Notes under the pieces: model-generated | Databases searched by the model: none | Told to the model about the DNA's origin: nothing | The model's input: the letters and a program-made list of their open reading frames with translations, nothing else | DNA from: Stygiobacter sp. RIFOXYC2_FULL_38_25 | Lineage (GTDB): Bacteria; Bacteroidota; Ignavibacteria; Ignavibacteriales; Melioribacteraceae | Reading direction: 5' to 3' | Assembly (NCBI GenBank): GCA_001803165.1 | Contig: MHAZ01000022.1 | Span: 21,150-85,149 of the forward strand | DNA: 64,000 nucleotides | Shown here: positions 46,895-55,162 of the stretch, piece after piece | How positions within the stretch are numbered: the first letter of the stretch is position 1 | Layout of the letters: each line of letters begins with the position of its first letter | Made by a program: the position numbers and the translations under genes

Positions 46895-47706
46895 CAGTTC
46901 ACCCCAAGAGTTTGTTTAATAACATTGCTTACTTCACCGCTTTTATCTTTGGCTTGAAATTCGAACTGCCAGTTGCCGGTCTGTGCCGTTGGACCAAAAG
47001 TATTTTTGAATGAATAAATACCATCGCCGGCTTTTGCGTCGCCAAGAACCGAATCTCCATTATCAACCATTAAGAAGTAATTAATGTTTGGCGTGTTTGG
47101 ATTAGGAATAACAACGGTTCCGTCCGGTCTGGTTAGCTTGAACGTAACTTGAGCAATATCGCCTGGACCATTTTGATCATCAACTTTTACAGTAAACGTA
47201 AATGGTGTATCTCGCGTAACCTTATCAACAAGAACAAGATTTGAAATTACCGGTGCGTATTTAGTTTGGTTGTTATCGTAAACTAAAACTTGCTCGCCAA
47301 CCTTAGAAACATTATCCGGCGAAACGTGGATGTTATCACTCACAAAAAATTCTACCAGATATTTACCGCTCGAAACTCTTTTACTCATCGGGACTTTAGC
47401 TGTAAAAATGGTTGAAGTCTGAGTTGCAGTTCCTTTTGCTAAGAATACTTGCCGAGTAACATAGCTCGTTCCATCAACAAATTTTACAGAAAGCCAAACT
47501 TGAGCAACGCTTGCTACATTCTGGATTGTTACAGAAGCTGTAAAAAGTGAATCCGGGTTGGAGTACACAAAACTGGATGGCGATTCAAGCTTAACAACTT
47601 TGTAATCAACAAATTTGTTGTCCACAACTCCATCCGGCACGCTATCGCAAGCTGAGAAAGCCAGCGCGAGCGAAATAAATGATAAGAAAGCTAATCGTCT
47701 TTTCAT
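46894..47706 (-). CDS. Lipoprotein with two Ig-like regions
   Basis: 270 residues from the ATG at 47706 (MKRRLAFLSFISLALAFSAC), giving a lipoprotein signal with lipobox AFSAC and lipidated Cys at 20. Two beta-rich halves follow: one at 40-145 (SLFTASVTIQNVASVAQVWL) and one at 150-270 (YAPVISNLVLVDKVTRDTPFTFTVKVDDQNG, ending NWQFEFQAKDKSGEVS), which resembles secreted Ig-like/CARDB-like domains. First gene of the surface operon; an in-frame codon 51 bases upstream would give a poor signal peptide. Confidence 0.78.
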   Translation of the reverse strand: MKRRLAFLSFISLALAFSACDSVPDGVVDNKFVDYKVVKLESPSSFVYSNPDSLFTASVTIQNVASVAQVWLSVKFVDGTSYVTRQVFLAKGTATQTSTIFTAKVPMSKRVSSGKYLVEFFVSDNIHVSPDNVSKVGEQVLVYDNNQTKYAPVISNLVLVDKVTRDTPFTFTVKVDDQNGPGDIAQVTFKLTRPDGTVVIPNPNTPNINYFLMVDNGDSVLGDAKAGDGIYSFKNTFGPTAQTGNWQFEFQAKDKSGEVSNVIKQTLGVN

Positions 47707-47875
47707 TTTGGTTTTAACACAGAATTGTTTTTTAAGGTGTGAAAAAGAAATAATCATAGAGAAACTGCCTTTTAGTTTTCAAATTAATTACGGTAGCAAA
47801 TTCTCTATAGCTCTTCCTTTTGTTGGGCTAAAATTAAAGTATGTTGATTCTAATATGCAAGGTTAATTTTCTACT

Positions 47876-48865
47876 CTAAAAAGAAACTACAAACGGAGTC
47901 GGTGTAAACGAAAGTATGAAAATAATAATTGCGATTACACCTATAATCATTCTACCGGTTCCAAGCCGCTCAAAGTAAGTTACCGGCGGATGTTTTACTT
48001 TGATGATGAAGTACAGAATGAACGCCCAAAACATCCAACCGCTCCAGCCAAATGAATAGTTTAGATCGAAGAAGGCAGTTACAACACCGATAGCACCAAA
48101 AAATATAAGTGTAATTAGTGAAATGCTTGCAATAGCTTCGTGTCTCTTTCCGCCGAACATTGAATAGATTACATGCCCGCCATCGAGCTGACCAACGGGA
48201 ATTAAATTCATCGAGGTAACAAACAAACCGAACCAACCCGCACACAAATACGGATAGTGATAAATCTCTGACATTGGCGGCACAAACTGCCCCGGTGTTG
48301 TAAATAACTCTCTCATCATAACAAATAGAAGTGAATCACCAAAAGCAAAACTGATGGCATTCTTTCCATACTCAGGAGAAAAATAATCGGGATGAATTGC
48401 CAGCAGATAATCAACAGTTGGCAAATGTGTAAATCCGTAAGCCATTATAGCAAAACAAACTACAAACCCGGCAATAGGACCAGCGGCACCAATATCGAAC
48501 ATTGCTTTATTGTTAGGAATGATTGACTTTGTTTTGATAACAGCTCCCATCGTTCCAAAACTTAACGGGTTAACCGGAGGGAATGGAATAAAGTAAGGGA
48601 GAGTAGCTTTCACTTTATGAGCAACTGCCGCAAAGTAATGTCCAAACTCGTGAACGCCGAGTATTAACAGAATTGAAACAGAATAAGGCAAGCCATTGGC
48701 AAGCTGATAAAACTCAATTGGACCTTGAATATTTGTAGTCCAATAAACTCCGGCAATTGTTGTTGTTACAAAAGTAACAAGGAACAGCATCAGGTTGATT
48801 AAAGGATTTTCCTTCAGCTTAAAATTAAAACTCTTTCTAAAAGATGATTGGGAAGTTTCCGGCAT
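47876..48865 (-). CDS. Site-2 protease family (M50) membrane metalloprotease
   Basis: 329 residues with 6-8 membrane segments. The zinc site HEFGH is at about residue 71 (LGVHEFGHYFAAVAHKV) and the third ligand region NLIPVGQLDGGHVIYSMFG at about 220-238, both typical of S2P. There is no PDZ insertion as in RseP; the PFPPVNPLSFGTMGAVI loop is typical of the plant EGY-like/bacterial short class. Substrate unknown. Co-directional with DUF1207 upstream, one base apart. Confidence 0.88.
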   Translation of the reverse strand: MPETSQSSFRKSFNFKLKENPLINLMLFLVTFVTTTIAGVYWTTNIQGPIEFYQLANGLPYSVSILLILGVHEFGHYFAAVAHKVKATLPYFIPFPPVNPLSFGTMGAVIKTKSIIPNNKAMFDIGAAGPIAGFVVCFAIMAYGFTHLPTVDYLLAIHPDYFSPEYGKNAISFAFGDSLLFVMMRELFTTPGQFVPPMSEIYHYPYLCAGWFGLFVTSMNLIPVGQLDGGHVIYSMFGGKRHEAIASISLITLIFFGAIGVVTAFFDLNYSFGWSGWMFWAFILYFIIKVKHPPVTYFERLGTGRMIIGVIAIIIFILSFTPTPFVVSF

Positions 48866-48866
48866 T

Positions 48867-49685
48867 CTAAAAATCCAAGTTTAAGCCAATTCCGGCATAT
48901 TTTTCTCTGAAATCAAAATACTCGCCATGAATACTGAATCCGGAATAGTATTGAAAATATAAGCTCACTCCTCTTCCGTAAGGTTTGCCAAACTTAATTC
49001 CGGCATTGAAAGAATGGTTTGGTGTGCTTCGAATAGCGCCGGTTTGTTTTAAGTCATAGGCTAAGTATGGCGAAAGATCCGAACCAAAGAGATCTTTCCT
49101 GTAGTAATCAAAACCAGCTTGATAAAGATCGTGATGCTGAACTTCCGGATCTACATGGAACAGATATGTAAAACCAACGTACATTCTAAGTTGCCTGAAT
49201 TGATAGAATGGCATCACTTCAACAAACTCACGTGAATAAACGCGCGGTGTGCGTCCGTTTCGCCATACGGAATTATCTTTATCATAGTGTCCATCAACAA
49301 AATGAGCGCTGATGTGACTGAGCCGTAAACGTGCGCCAAAAGAATAATCGTGTACAGATTTGTTGAAGCCGAAATTCAAACCGAATAAATAATCCACGGC
49401 ATCAACCGGAAAGTGAAAATTTTCCTCTTTACGTAGAAGCGTCCATGTAAACAAATCGGCGCCAACAGAAATATTGCCGGAAGTTGTTTCGAGCTTAACC
49501 AGATCAACAGAATTGCCAATGTCTAATCTAAGTTCGTTCCCCTTAGTCTTGAACATGAAGCCGAGTTTAGGCTCAATTACATTTGCTGCAAACGGCTTAA
49601 CATTCAATTGGCTCGGAAAATATTCAATCACTTGAGCAAATTGAAGAGATGATGCGACCAGCAGCAACCAGAATATTTTTTTCAT
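48867..49685 (-). CDS. DUF1207 family outer-membrane protein
   Basis: 272 residues. The ATG at 49685 is five bases after AGGAGGTT, so it is preferred to an upstream in-frame TTG. Signal peptide 1-17, then YFPSQLNVKPFAANVIEPKLGFMF and a series of amphipathic strands (YSFGARLRLSHISAHFVDGHYD, GVSLYFQYYSGFSIHGEYFDFREKYAGIGLNLDF) that suggest a beta-barrel. The function of DUF1207 is unknown. Confidence 0.75.
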   Translation of the reverse strand: MKKIFWLLLVASSLQFAQVIEYFPSQLNVKPFAANVIEPKLGFMFKTKGNELRLDIGNSVDLVKLETTSGNISVGADLFTWTLLRKEENFHFPVDAVDYLFGLNFGFNKSVHDYSFGARLRLSHISAHFVDGHYDKDNSVWRNGRTPRVYSREFVEVMPFYQFRQLRMYVGFTYLFHVDPEVQHHDLYQAGFDYYRKDLFGSDLSPYLAYDLKQTGAIRSTPNHSFNAGIKFGKPYGRGVSLYFQYYSGFSIHGEYFDFREKYAGIGLNLDF

Positions 49686-49722
49686 CTCCAACCTCCTAAA
49701 AATTTATTAACCAGCTTGGAAT

Positions 49723-50823
49723 TCAAAAAGTTCTTCCTTTCCATTTTACTTTTCTGTTTGGCAGTACAATAAACGGCAGTATCAAAACATAAATTATGTA
49801 GTAAATTTCAAAAGCTATGAAGTGAGTAAATTTCATTCTTACGCGCAGACGGTTGAATACCGGCTTGATAAAGAAATAATCCACAGCCAATTTGAAGGTG
49901 CACAAATATAAAGCCGTTAGAGAGAAAAACAATGGCGTTAGCACCATTGCAGCTTTGGCGATGTAACCCCAGGTCATAATTAAGTAGCCGACTAAATCGC
50001 TATCCACTCCGCCAACGCCCCAGCGTTTTTTCTGCCAAAAAAGTGTAGGCATATCCGGGCACGCTTTGGAAGTGATCATCGAATTGTGATCTAATGGATA
50101 AACACATTTGTATTTTTTCAAATCATAGATTGCCATGAGCAAACGTAAATCTTCAGTTATAGAAAACGGAATGCTTTCGTAACCGCCGATTTCTTCATAA
50201 ACACTTTTGCGGTAAGACATATTGTTTCCAATTGCGGCAAGCGGTTTACCTATGTTTAAAGCGCCGCCGGCAACTGTAAGAAGAAAAAGAAAATCAATCG
50301 CTTGCATACCTTCAAACGCGGTTCTATCTTCTTGGGTTGTAAACCCGCCTACAAAAGCCACATCCTTTTTGTAGTAAGAAACCAAAGTCTTTGCCCAGAG
50401 AGGATTCACAATGCAGTCGGCGTCCGTTGTAAGAATTACTTCGCCGCCGGCAATTTTAATCGCGTTAGCAAGAGCGTTAGTCTTTCCCTTAAGAGAACCA
50501 ATCGCTTTTTCCGGAACAATCAATTTGAATTTTGGTTTGTCCTTAATGAATTCAGAAATGATTTCTCCGGTTCGGTCGGTCGAGTGATCATTTACAAGAA
50601 TGATTTCCAACTTCCCTTCCGGAAATTCAAGTGAGTTTAGCGAGGTTATGCATTCAAGAATTTTATCTTCTTCGTTACGAGCGGCAACTATGACTGTCGC
50701 AGTCGGGAGTTCTTCGTCTCTTAATTTTAAATATTTTTTTGCGGCGCCAACTGAAAAAACAATTAGTTGAATGAAATAAAGTGAAACTGCGGCGGCAAAA
50801 ATTATTTCAAAAAGTGTCATCAT
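49723..50823 (-). CDS. Membrane family 2 glycosyltransferase
   Basis: 366 residues. One N-terminal membrane segment (4-24), a GT-A domain with TVIVAARNEEDKILECITSLNSL, VNDHSTDRTGEII, TTDADCIVNPLW (DxD) and the acceptor region ITEDLRLLMAIYD plus QKKRWGVGG (Q/RxxRW), then two or three C-terminal membrane segments. The layout fits processive or lipid-glycosylating GT2 enzymes such as those using glucosyl or mannosyl donors on membrane acceptors; the product is unknown. Confidence 0.87.
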   Translation of the reverse strand: MMTLFEIIFAAAVSLYFIQLIVFSVGAAKKYLKLRDEELPTATVIVAARNEEDKILECITSLNSLEFPEGKLEIILVNDHSTDRTGEIISEFIKDKPKFKLIVPEKAIGSLKGKTNALANAIKIAGGEVILTTDADCIVNPLWAKTLVSYYKKDVAFVGGFTTQEDRTAFEGMQAIDFLFLLTVAGGALNIGKPLAAIGNNMSYRKSVYEEIGGYESIPFSITEDLRLLMAIYDLKKYKCVYPLDHNSMITSKACPDMPTLFWQKKRWGVGGVDSDLVGYLIMTWGYIAKAAMVLTPLFFSLTALYLCTFKLAVDYFFIKPVFNRLRVRMKFTHFIAFEIYYIIYVLILPFIVLPNRKVKWKGRTF

Positions 50824-50894
50824 AAACCGGATAAAATTACGCTGATAATTTAAGACCGTAAAAGTTATATTGCTAAAGAAAATATAGGAAAGAC

Positions 50895-51674
50895 GTGGAA
50901 AAACTGAAGCCGCTCAAGCGTTTCGGGCAAAATTATCTTGTTGATAAGAACACAATTCAGAGAATTGTTAATCAGTTTTCTCCTAATGAAGATGACAACG
51001 TTGTAGAAATTGGCCCGGGACAAGGAGCGCTTACCTCATTACTTTCCAAAACAGTTAAACATTACCGCGCAATCGAAATAGACAAACGAGTGATTGATGA
51101 CTTGAGACTCAGCTATCCGAAAGTAGATTTTATTAACCAAGATTTTTTGGAAATTGAATTGAAAGAATTGGCTGGCGATAAAAAGTTGCGTGTAATAGGG
51201 AATATCCCTTACAACATAACTTCCCCAATCATTTTTAAGCTGATTGAAGAGCGCGAATCTATTTCCGATGCGATGATGATGGTTCAGTATGAAGTTGCGA
51301 AGCGAATCGTCGGCAAGCCAAGAACTAAGGATTACGGAATTCTCTCAGTGCTGACAAATTACTTTGCCGAGACAGAATTATGTTTCAAAATTCCGCCGAC
51401 GGTTTTCTATCCCAAGCCGAATGTTGATTCCGCAATTGTGAGTTTTAAGTTTGGGAAGGCTACACCAACTGATATTGATGAGAAACTTTTCGTAAAGGTT
51501 GTGAAAGCTGCATTTGGAAACCGCCGGAAGACGCTGAAAAACTCGCTCAGCAACAATGCTTTTGGTGATCTGAATTTTGATTCACTACCGTTTGATTTCA
51601 CCCGGCGCGCAGAGGAATTAACGATTGATCAGTTTGTTGAGCTGACGAGGCTCATCCAAAATTCAATTAAGTAA
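50895..51674 (+). CDS. rsmA: 16S rRNA dimethyladenosine transferase
   Basis: Dimethylates two adjacent adenines in the 3' hairpin of 16S rRNA. 259 residues with GQNYLVDKNTIQRI, SAM motif I EIGPGQGALTSLL, motif II acid in IEIDKRV, NQDFLE, and the catalytic motif IV GNIPYNITSPI. The C-terminal helical domain ends with DFTRRAEELTIDQFVEL. Start is GTG with AGGAA upstream. Ends 12 bases into the convergent Cys-rich gene. Confidence 0.95.
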   Translation: MEKLKPLKRFGQNYLVDKNTIQRIVNQFSPNEDDNVVEIGPGQGALTSLLSKTVKHYRAIEIDKRVIDDLRLSYPKVDFINQDFLEIELKELAGDKKLRVIGNIPYNITSPIIFKLIEERESISDAMMMVQYEVAKRIVGKPRTKDYGILSVLTNYFAETELCFKIPPTVFYPKPNVDSAIVSFKFGKATPTDIDEKLFVKVVKAAFGNRRKTLKNSLSNNAFGDLNFDSLPFDFTRRAEELTIDQFVELTRLIQNSIK

Positions 51675-51986
51675 ACCTTTGTCCACCTTTTTTATCGTTT
51701 CAACAATAAGTGAAAAGTATCTGTCCAATGAGCAATTTGCATCTTCGTGCAAGTAGCAATAGCCGCTGGAATCTTCATGACAGTTAATACAGATTTTCTC
51801 TTTCACTAATTTTTGATACTTACTAACGTCGTCGGTTTCGATGCTGTGAACAATCTCTAAAACCGAAGGCAAATAGAACTCAACAGCGCAAGTTTCTTTA
51901 TGCGAAAGCGTGCAGCCGCCCCGCTCGTTAGAATCAACACAGATGGAGCAGACATTTTGTTTTATTGCTTTGAGATATTTATCCAT
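51663..51986 (-). CDS. Cys-rich protein with two four-cysteine motifs
   Basis: 107 residues, not assigned to a family. Two similar blocks, CSICVDSNERGGCTLSHKETC (C-x2-C-x8-C-x7-C) near residue 13 and CINCHEDSSGYCYLHEDANC (C-x2-C-x7-C-x7-C) near 66, are joined by a helical segment, so the protein looks like an internal duplication that would bind two zinc ions or Fe-S clusters. Position between rsmA and ubiE/menG, on the opposite strand, gives no functional hint. Confidence 0.7.
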   Translation of the reverse strand: MDKYLKAIKQNVCSICVDSNERGGCTLSHKETCAVEFYLPSVLEIVHSIETDDVSKYQKLVKEKICINCHEDSSGYCYLHEDANCSLDRYFSLIVETIKKVDKGLLN

Positions 51987-52027
51987 ATTTTTGCTCTGTT
52001 ACTCTTAAGAAAAAATAGTTAGCCTGA

Positions 52028-52717
52028 ATGGAAGAACCAAATAAAAAAGTACAAGTAAGAAGAATTTTCGATTCAATTTCGCACCGTTATGATTTCCTCA
52101 ATCATTTCTTGAGCGCCGGCGTGGATTTTTATTGGCGCAAGAAAGCAATTAAGCTCTCTAAGATGTCCCCAGATTCTGTATTGCTGGATTTAGCTTGTGG
52201 CACCGGAGACTTTGCAATTACTGCTAAAAATTCCGGCGTGCAAAAAATTTTCGGCGGGGATTTATCCTACAACATGCTTTCCCTCTTCGGCAAAAAAGCT
52301 GATTGGATAAATGGAAGAATGCTTGAAACCGTTGCCGAGCATCTGCCCTTCCAGAAAGATTCCTTTACAAACATTACTGTAGCTTTTGGCGTTCGTAACT
52401 TTTACGATATACCAACAGCGTTTAAGGAATTCAACCGCGTGCTTGCAAATAAAGGGAAAGCCACTGTATTGGAATTCCGGCTACCGGAAAACAAACTGGT
52501 AAGAAATTTCTACATGCTTTACTTCAACAAAATTCTTCCCCTTATAGGAAGAATAATTTCCAGCAATCAAGAAGCGTACACTTACCTTCCGGAGTCTGTT
52601 GGCGAGTTTGATAAGAAAGTTGACCTCGTAAAAATTTTTTCAGACTGCGGTTTTGCGAACGTTAAGAAATACTCTCTTACGTTCGGTCTTGTTCAAGTTG
52701 TAATTGCCGAGAAATAA
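52028..52717 (+). CDS. ubiE: Demethylmenaquinone/ubiquinone methyltransferase
   Basis: C-methyltransferase of quinone synthesis. 229 residues with the UbiE motifs VRRIFDSISHRYDFLNHFLSAGVDFYWRKKAI, SAM-binding LDLACGTGDFAITA, ENITVAFGVRN-type FTNITVAFGVRNFYDIPTA, and SNQEAYTYLPESV. Since ubiquinone is not expected in this lineage, the substrate is probably demethylmenaquinone (MenG function). Three bases separate it from the ABC-F gene. Confidence 0.93.
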   Translation: MEEPNKKVQVRRIFDSISHRYDFLNHFLSAGVDFYWRKKAIKLSKMSPDSVLLDLACGTGDFAITAKNSGVQKIFGGDLSYNMLSLFGKKADWINGRMLETVAEHLPFQKDSFTNITVAFGVRNFYDIPTAFKEFNRVLANKGKATVLEFRLPENKLVRNFYMLYFNKILPLIGRIISSNQEAYTYLPESVGEFDKKVDLVKIFSDCGFANVKKYSLTFGLVQVVIAEK

Positions 52718-52720
52718 ATT

Positions 52721-54604
52721 ATGGCAGTTACAATTAATCCAGTTATTCTCACAGCAAAAGAACTCGAAGTACATTACGGCGAGCAAATAATTCTTGATAA
52801 AGCTTCTCTCAGCATTCACGAGAAAGATAGAATTGGTCTCGTAGGTAGAAACGGCGCGGGTAAATCTACATTTCTAAAAATTATTTCCGGAATAATGCCG
52901 TGCGATTCCGGTGATGTTGCAAAGCGAAGAGATTTAGTAGTTGGTTTCCTATCGCAAGAGTTTACGTTAGATGAAACAACAAATGTACACGCAAATATTC
53001 TAAGCGGCGCTCAGCAAGTACTCACTCTTATTGAGGAATTCAAACAAACTCCTTTCGATTCTCCCAATCACGAAAAACTACAGATATACATTGCTGAGCT
53101 TGACGGCTGGAATCTTGAGAAGAATGTTGACTTGCTGATGAAATCTTTGAACGCTCCGCCAAAAGAAAGAATGGTTGCAACTCTTTCCGGCGGCGAGAAG
53201 CGGCGAGTCGCGCTCTGTCGCGCGTTAATCTCGCATCCGGATTTATTGATTCTTGATGAGCCTACAAATCACCTTGATACGGATTCAATTGAGTGGATTG
53301 AAGATTATCTCGCAGAGTATTCCGGCACTTGCATTTTTGTAACGCACGACCGCTACTTCCTCGATAGAATAGCAAATAGAATTGTTGAGCTTTCCAACGG
53401 AACGTTTTATTCTCATCAAGGCAATTACACAGATTATTTGATTAACAAATCTCAACGCCAAGCTGTTAAAGAAATTGAAGAAAATAAGCGGCAGAATTTT
53501 CTTCGCCGGGAACTTGAATGGGTTAGGCGCGGACCGCGTGCGAGAAGAACAAAAGCTAAGAGCCGTTTGGATAATTTTTACGAAGTACAAGAGCAACAAG
53601 TAAAAGAAGTTGAGCTTGATGTTGAAATGATTATTCCCCAAGCTGAAAAACTCGGCAACAAAATATTAGAGCTAAAGAATGTAGGGATTGTACTTGGCGG
53701 GAAAACTTTGTTCAGCAGTTTTAATTATGCGTTCCCAAATGGAAAGCGGATTGGCGTAGTTGGTAAAAACGGAACCGGAAAAACTACTCTACTAAAGATT
53801 CTTCTTGGTGAAATTTCTCCGACTTACGGACAAATTGATTATGGCGAGAGAACCGATTTCAATTATGTTGATCAATCGAGGCTGTTATTAAACGATGATG
53901 ACACAGTAATTAAAGCTATTGGTGAAGGAAATGATTATGTGAAGTTCGGTAAGCAGCAAATAAGTGTGTGGACTTACCTACGCCGCTTCCTTTTTACAGA
54001 CGAACGGATTAACACTTTAGTTGGAAGACTTTCCGGCGGTGAGAAAAGCCGCTTAACACTTGCGCGCATTCTAAAAAACGGCGGCAACTTTTTACTTTTA
54101 GATGAACCAACAAATGATCTCGATTTACCAACTCTGCGCGTTCTTGAAGAAGCGCTGCTTTCTTTTGATGGCTGCGTTGTAGTTGTTAGTCACGATAGAT
54201 ATTTCTTGAACCGGGTATGCAACGGAATTATAGCTCTTGAAGGTGACGGGCAAATATATTTCAGTGAAGGCGATTATGATTATTATGTTCAGAAAAGAAA
54301 GCTCCGCCAGACTGAAACAATTGCAGAGCAGCCAAAAGTTAAGAAAGAAGATACAAGAGAGAAACCAAAAGTTAGAAAGCTGACTTGGAAGGAATCGAAA
54401 GAACTTGAAACGATGGAAGAAAATATTTTGAATGCAGAAGCCGATGTTGAGAGAATTGAAGCAATATTTTCTTCACCGGATTTTTATGCAAAGTTTGCTA
54501 CTCAAACTGCCGAGCTAAACAAACAGCTTGAGGAAGCCAAGCTAAAAGTAAAATCGCTTTACGAACGGTGGGAAGAATTGGAAAAAATTAAATCGCTTTT
54601 GTAG
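52721..54604 (+). CDS. ABC-F family ATPase
   Basis: 627 residues, two ABC domains and no membrane part: first Walker A GRNGAGKST at about 43 with LSGGEKRRVALCRAL and LLILDEPTNHLDTDS; linker with basic helices (FLRRELEWVRRGPRARRTKAKSRLDNF, about 265-290); second Walker A GKNGTGKTT, LSGGEKSRLTLARIL, FLLLDEPTNDLD; C-terminal coiled coil from about 545. The C-terminal extension makes it Uup-like. ABC-F proteins act on the ribosome; a resistance role is not indicated. Confidence 0.92.
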   Translation: MAVTINPVILTAKELEVHYGEQIILDKASLSIHEKDRIGLVGRNGAGKSTFLKIISGIMPCDSGDVAKRRDLVVGFLSQEFTLDETTNVHANILSGAQQVLTLIEEFKQTPFDSPNHEKLQIYIAELDGWNLEKNVDLLMKSLNAPPKERMVATLSGGEKRRVALCRALISHPDLLILDEPTNHLDTDSIEWIEDYLAEYSGTCIFVTHDRYFLDRIANRIVELSNGTFYSHQGNYTDYLINKSQRQAVKEIEENKRQNFLRRELEWVRRGPRARRTKAKSRLDNFYEVQEQQVKEVELDVEMIIPQAEKLGNKILELKNVGIVLGGKTLFSSFNYAFPNGKRIGVVGKNGTGKTTLLKILLGEISPTYGQIDYGERTDFNYVDQSRLLLNDDDTVIKAIGEGNDYVKFGKQQISVWTYLRRFLFTDERINTLVGRLSGGEKSRLTLARILKNGGNFLLLDEPTNDLDLPTLRVLEEALLSFDGCVVVVSHDRYFLNRVCNGIIALEGDGQIYFSEGDYDYYVQKRKLRQTETIAEQPKVKKEDTREKPKVRKLTWKESKELETMEENILNAEADVERIEAIFSSPDFYAKFATQTAELNKQLEEAKLKVKSLYERWEELEKIKSLL

Positions 54605-54625
54605 GGTCGAGTCTAAGACTCGACC
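54605..54625. repeat. Hairpin repeat directly after the ABC-F stop
   Basis: GGTCGAGTC, TAA, GACTCGACC: a perfect 9-bp stem with a 3-base loop, followed by GGCTTTATTTTT, so it may also end the ubiE-ABC-F transcript. It begins GTAGGGTC like the repeats at 54639 and 55130 when those are read on the other strand. Confidence 0.7.
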
Positions 54626-54638
54626 GGCTTTATTTTTA

Positions 54639-54659
54639 GGAAGGGTCTGAGACCCTTCC
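54639..54659. repeat. GGAAGGGTC hairpin, copy 1
   Basis: GGAAGGGTC, TGA, GACCCTTCC, followed by CTAC. The flanks TTTTTA before and CTAC after are shared with copy 2 at 55130-55150, giving about 30 bases of near identity in direct orientation. Confidence 0.75.
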
Positions 54660-54695
54660 CTACGAATAAACTTATTAGAGAGAATAAAATTGGAA

Positions 54696-55079
54696 TCACC
54701 CGCCTAAGCTAATTCGCGGACCAAACAACATCTGTAACAGTACTAGTCCAATCACAGTCCATAGAGCACCAAAAATGATTTTGGATCCATCAATTTTATA
54801 TTCATAAAATCTTTTCACATCTGAGATGGGAACTACATGTTCAGTACCAATCGAATCTAGATAAACAAGTTTTTCATTTGTTAGCTCAATCAGTCTATTG
54901 CTTTCATCATAAAAAATAATTTCAGAGTCATCTTTCAAAACAACTCTGCCAACTTTTTCTTTCTCGATGGTTTCTTTTGAATCTATTAAGAAAGTTGAGT
55001 AGCACCCGCTGAGATTCGTTAAAATCAATAAGACACAAATTCCGCGAAATGCTCTTGAAATAAAAATTTTCTGTATCAT
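54696..55079 (-). CDS. Small putative lipoprotein bracketed by hairpin repeats
   Basis: 127 residues. Signal peptide with lipobox LTNLSGC (Cys at about 26), a beta-rich middle (KVGRVVLKDDSEIIFYDESNRLIELTNEKLVYLDSIGTEHVVPISDVKRFY) and a hydrophobic segment near the C-terminus (SKIIFGALWTVIGLVLLQMLFG). No family recognised. The DDSEIIFYD-x-N-x-LV repeat of short strands resembles SH3-like/response proteins that read dispersed lipoproteins, but this is weak. Flanked by copies of one hairpin repeat. Confidence 0.6.
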   Translation of the reverse strand: MIQKIFISRAFRGICVLLILTNLSGCYSTFLIDSKETIEKEKVGRVVLKDDSEIIFYDESNRLIELTNEKLVYLDSIGTEHVVPISDVKRFYEYKIDGSKIIFGALWTVIGLVLLQMLFGPRISLGG

Positions 55080-55129
55080 ATTCTATCCCACCACTTGGTT
55101 ATTCTTATTAGCTATCTCTTCATTTTTTA

Positions 55130-55150
55130 GGAAGGGTCAGAGACCCTTCC
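55130..55150. repeat. GGAAGGGTC hairpin, copy 2
   Basis: GGAAGGGTC, AGA, GACCCTTCC, followed by CTAC; differs from copy 1 at 54639-54659 only in the loop. It sits between the lipoprotein gene start and the end of the DMT-like gene. Confidence 0.75.
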
Positions 55151-55162
55151 CTACAAAACAAA

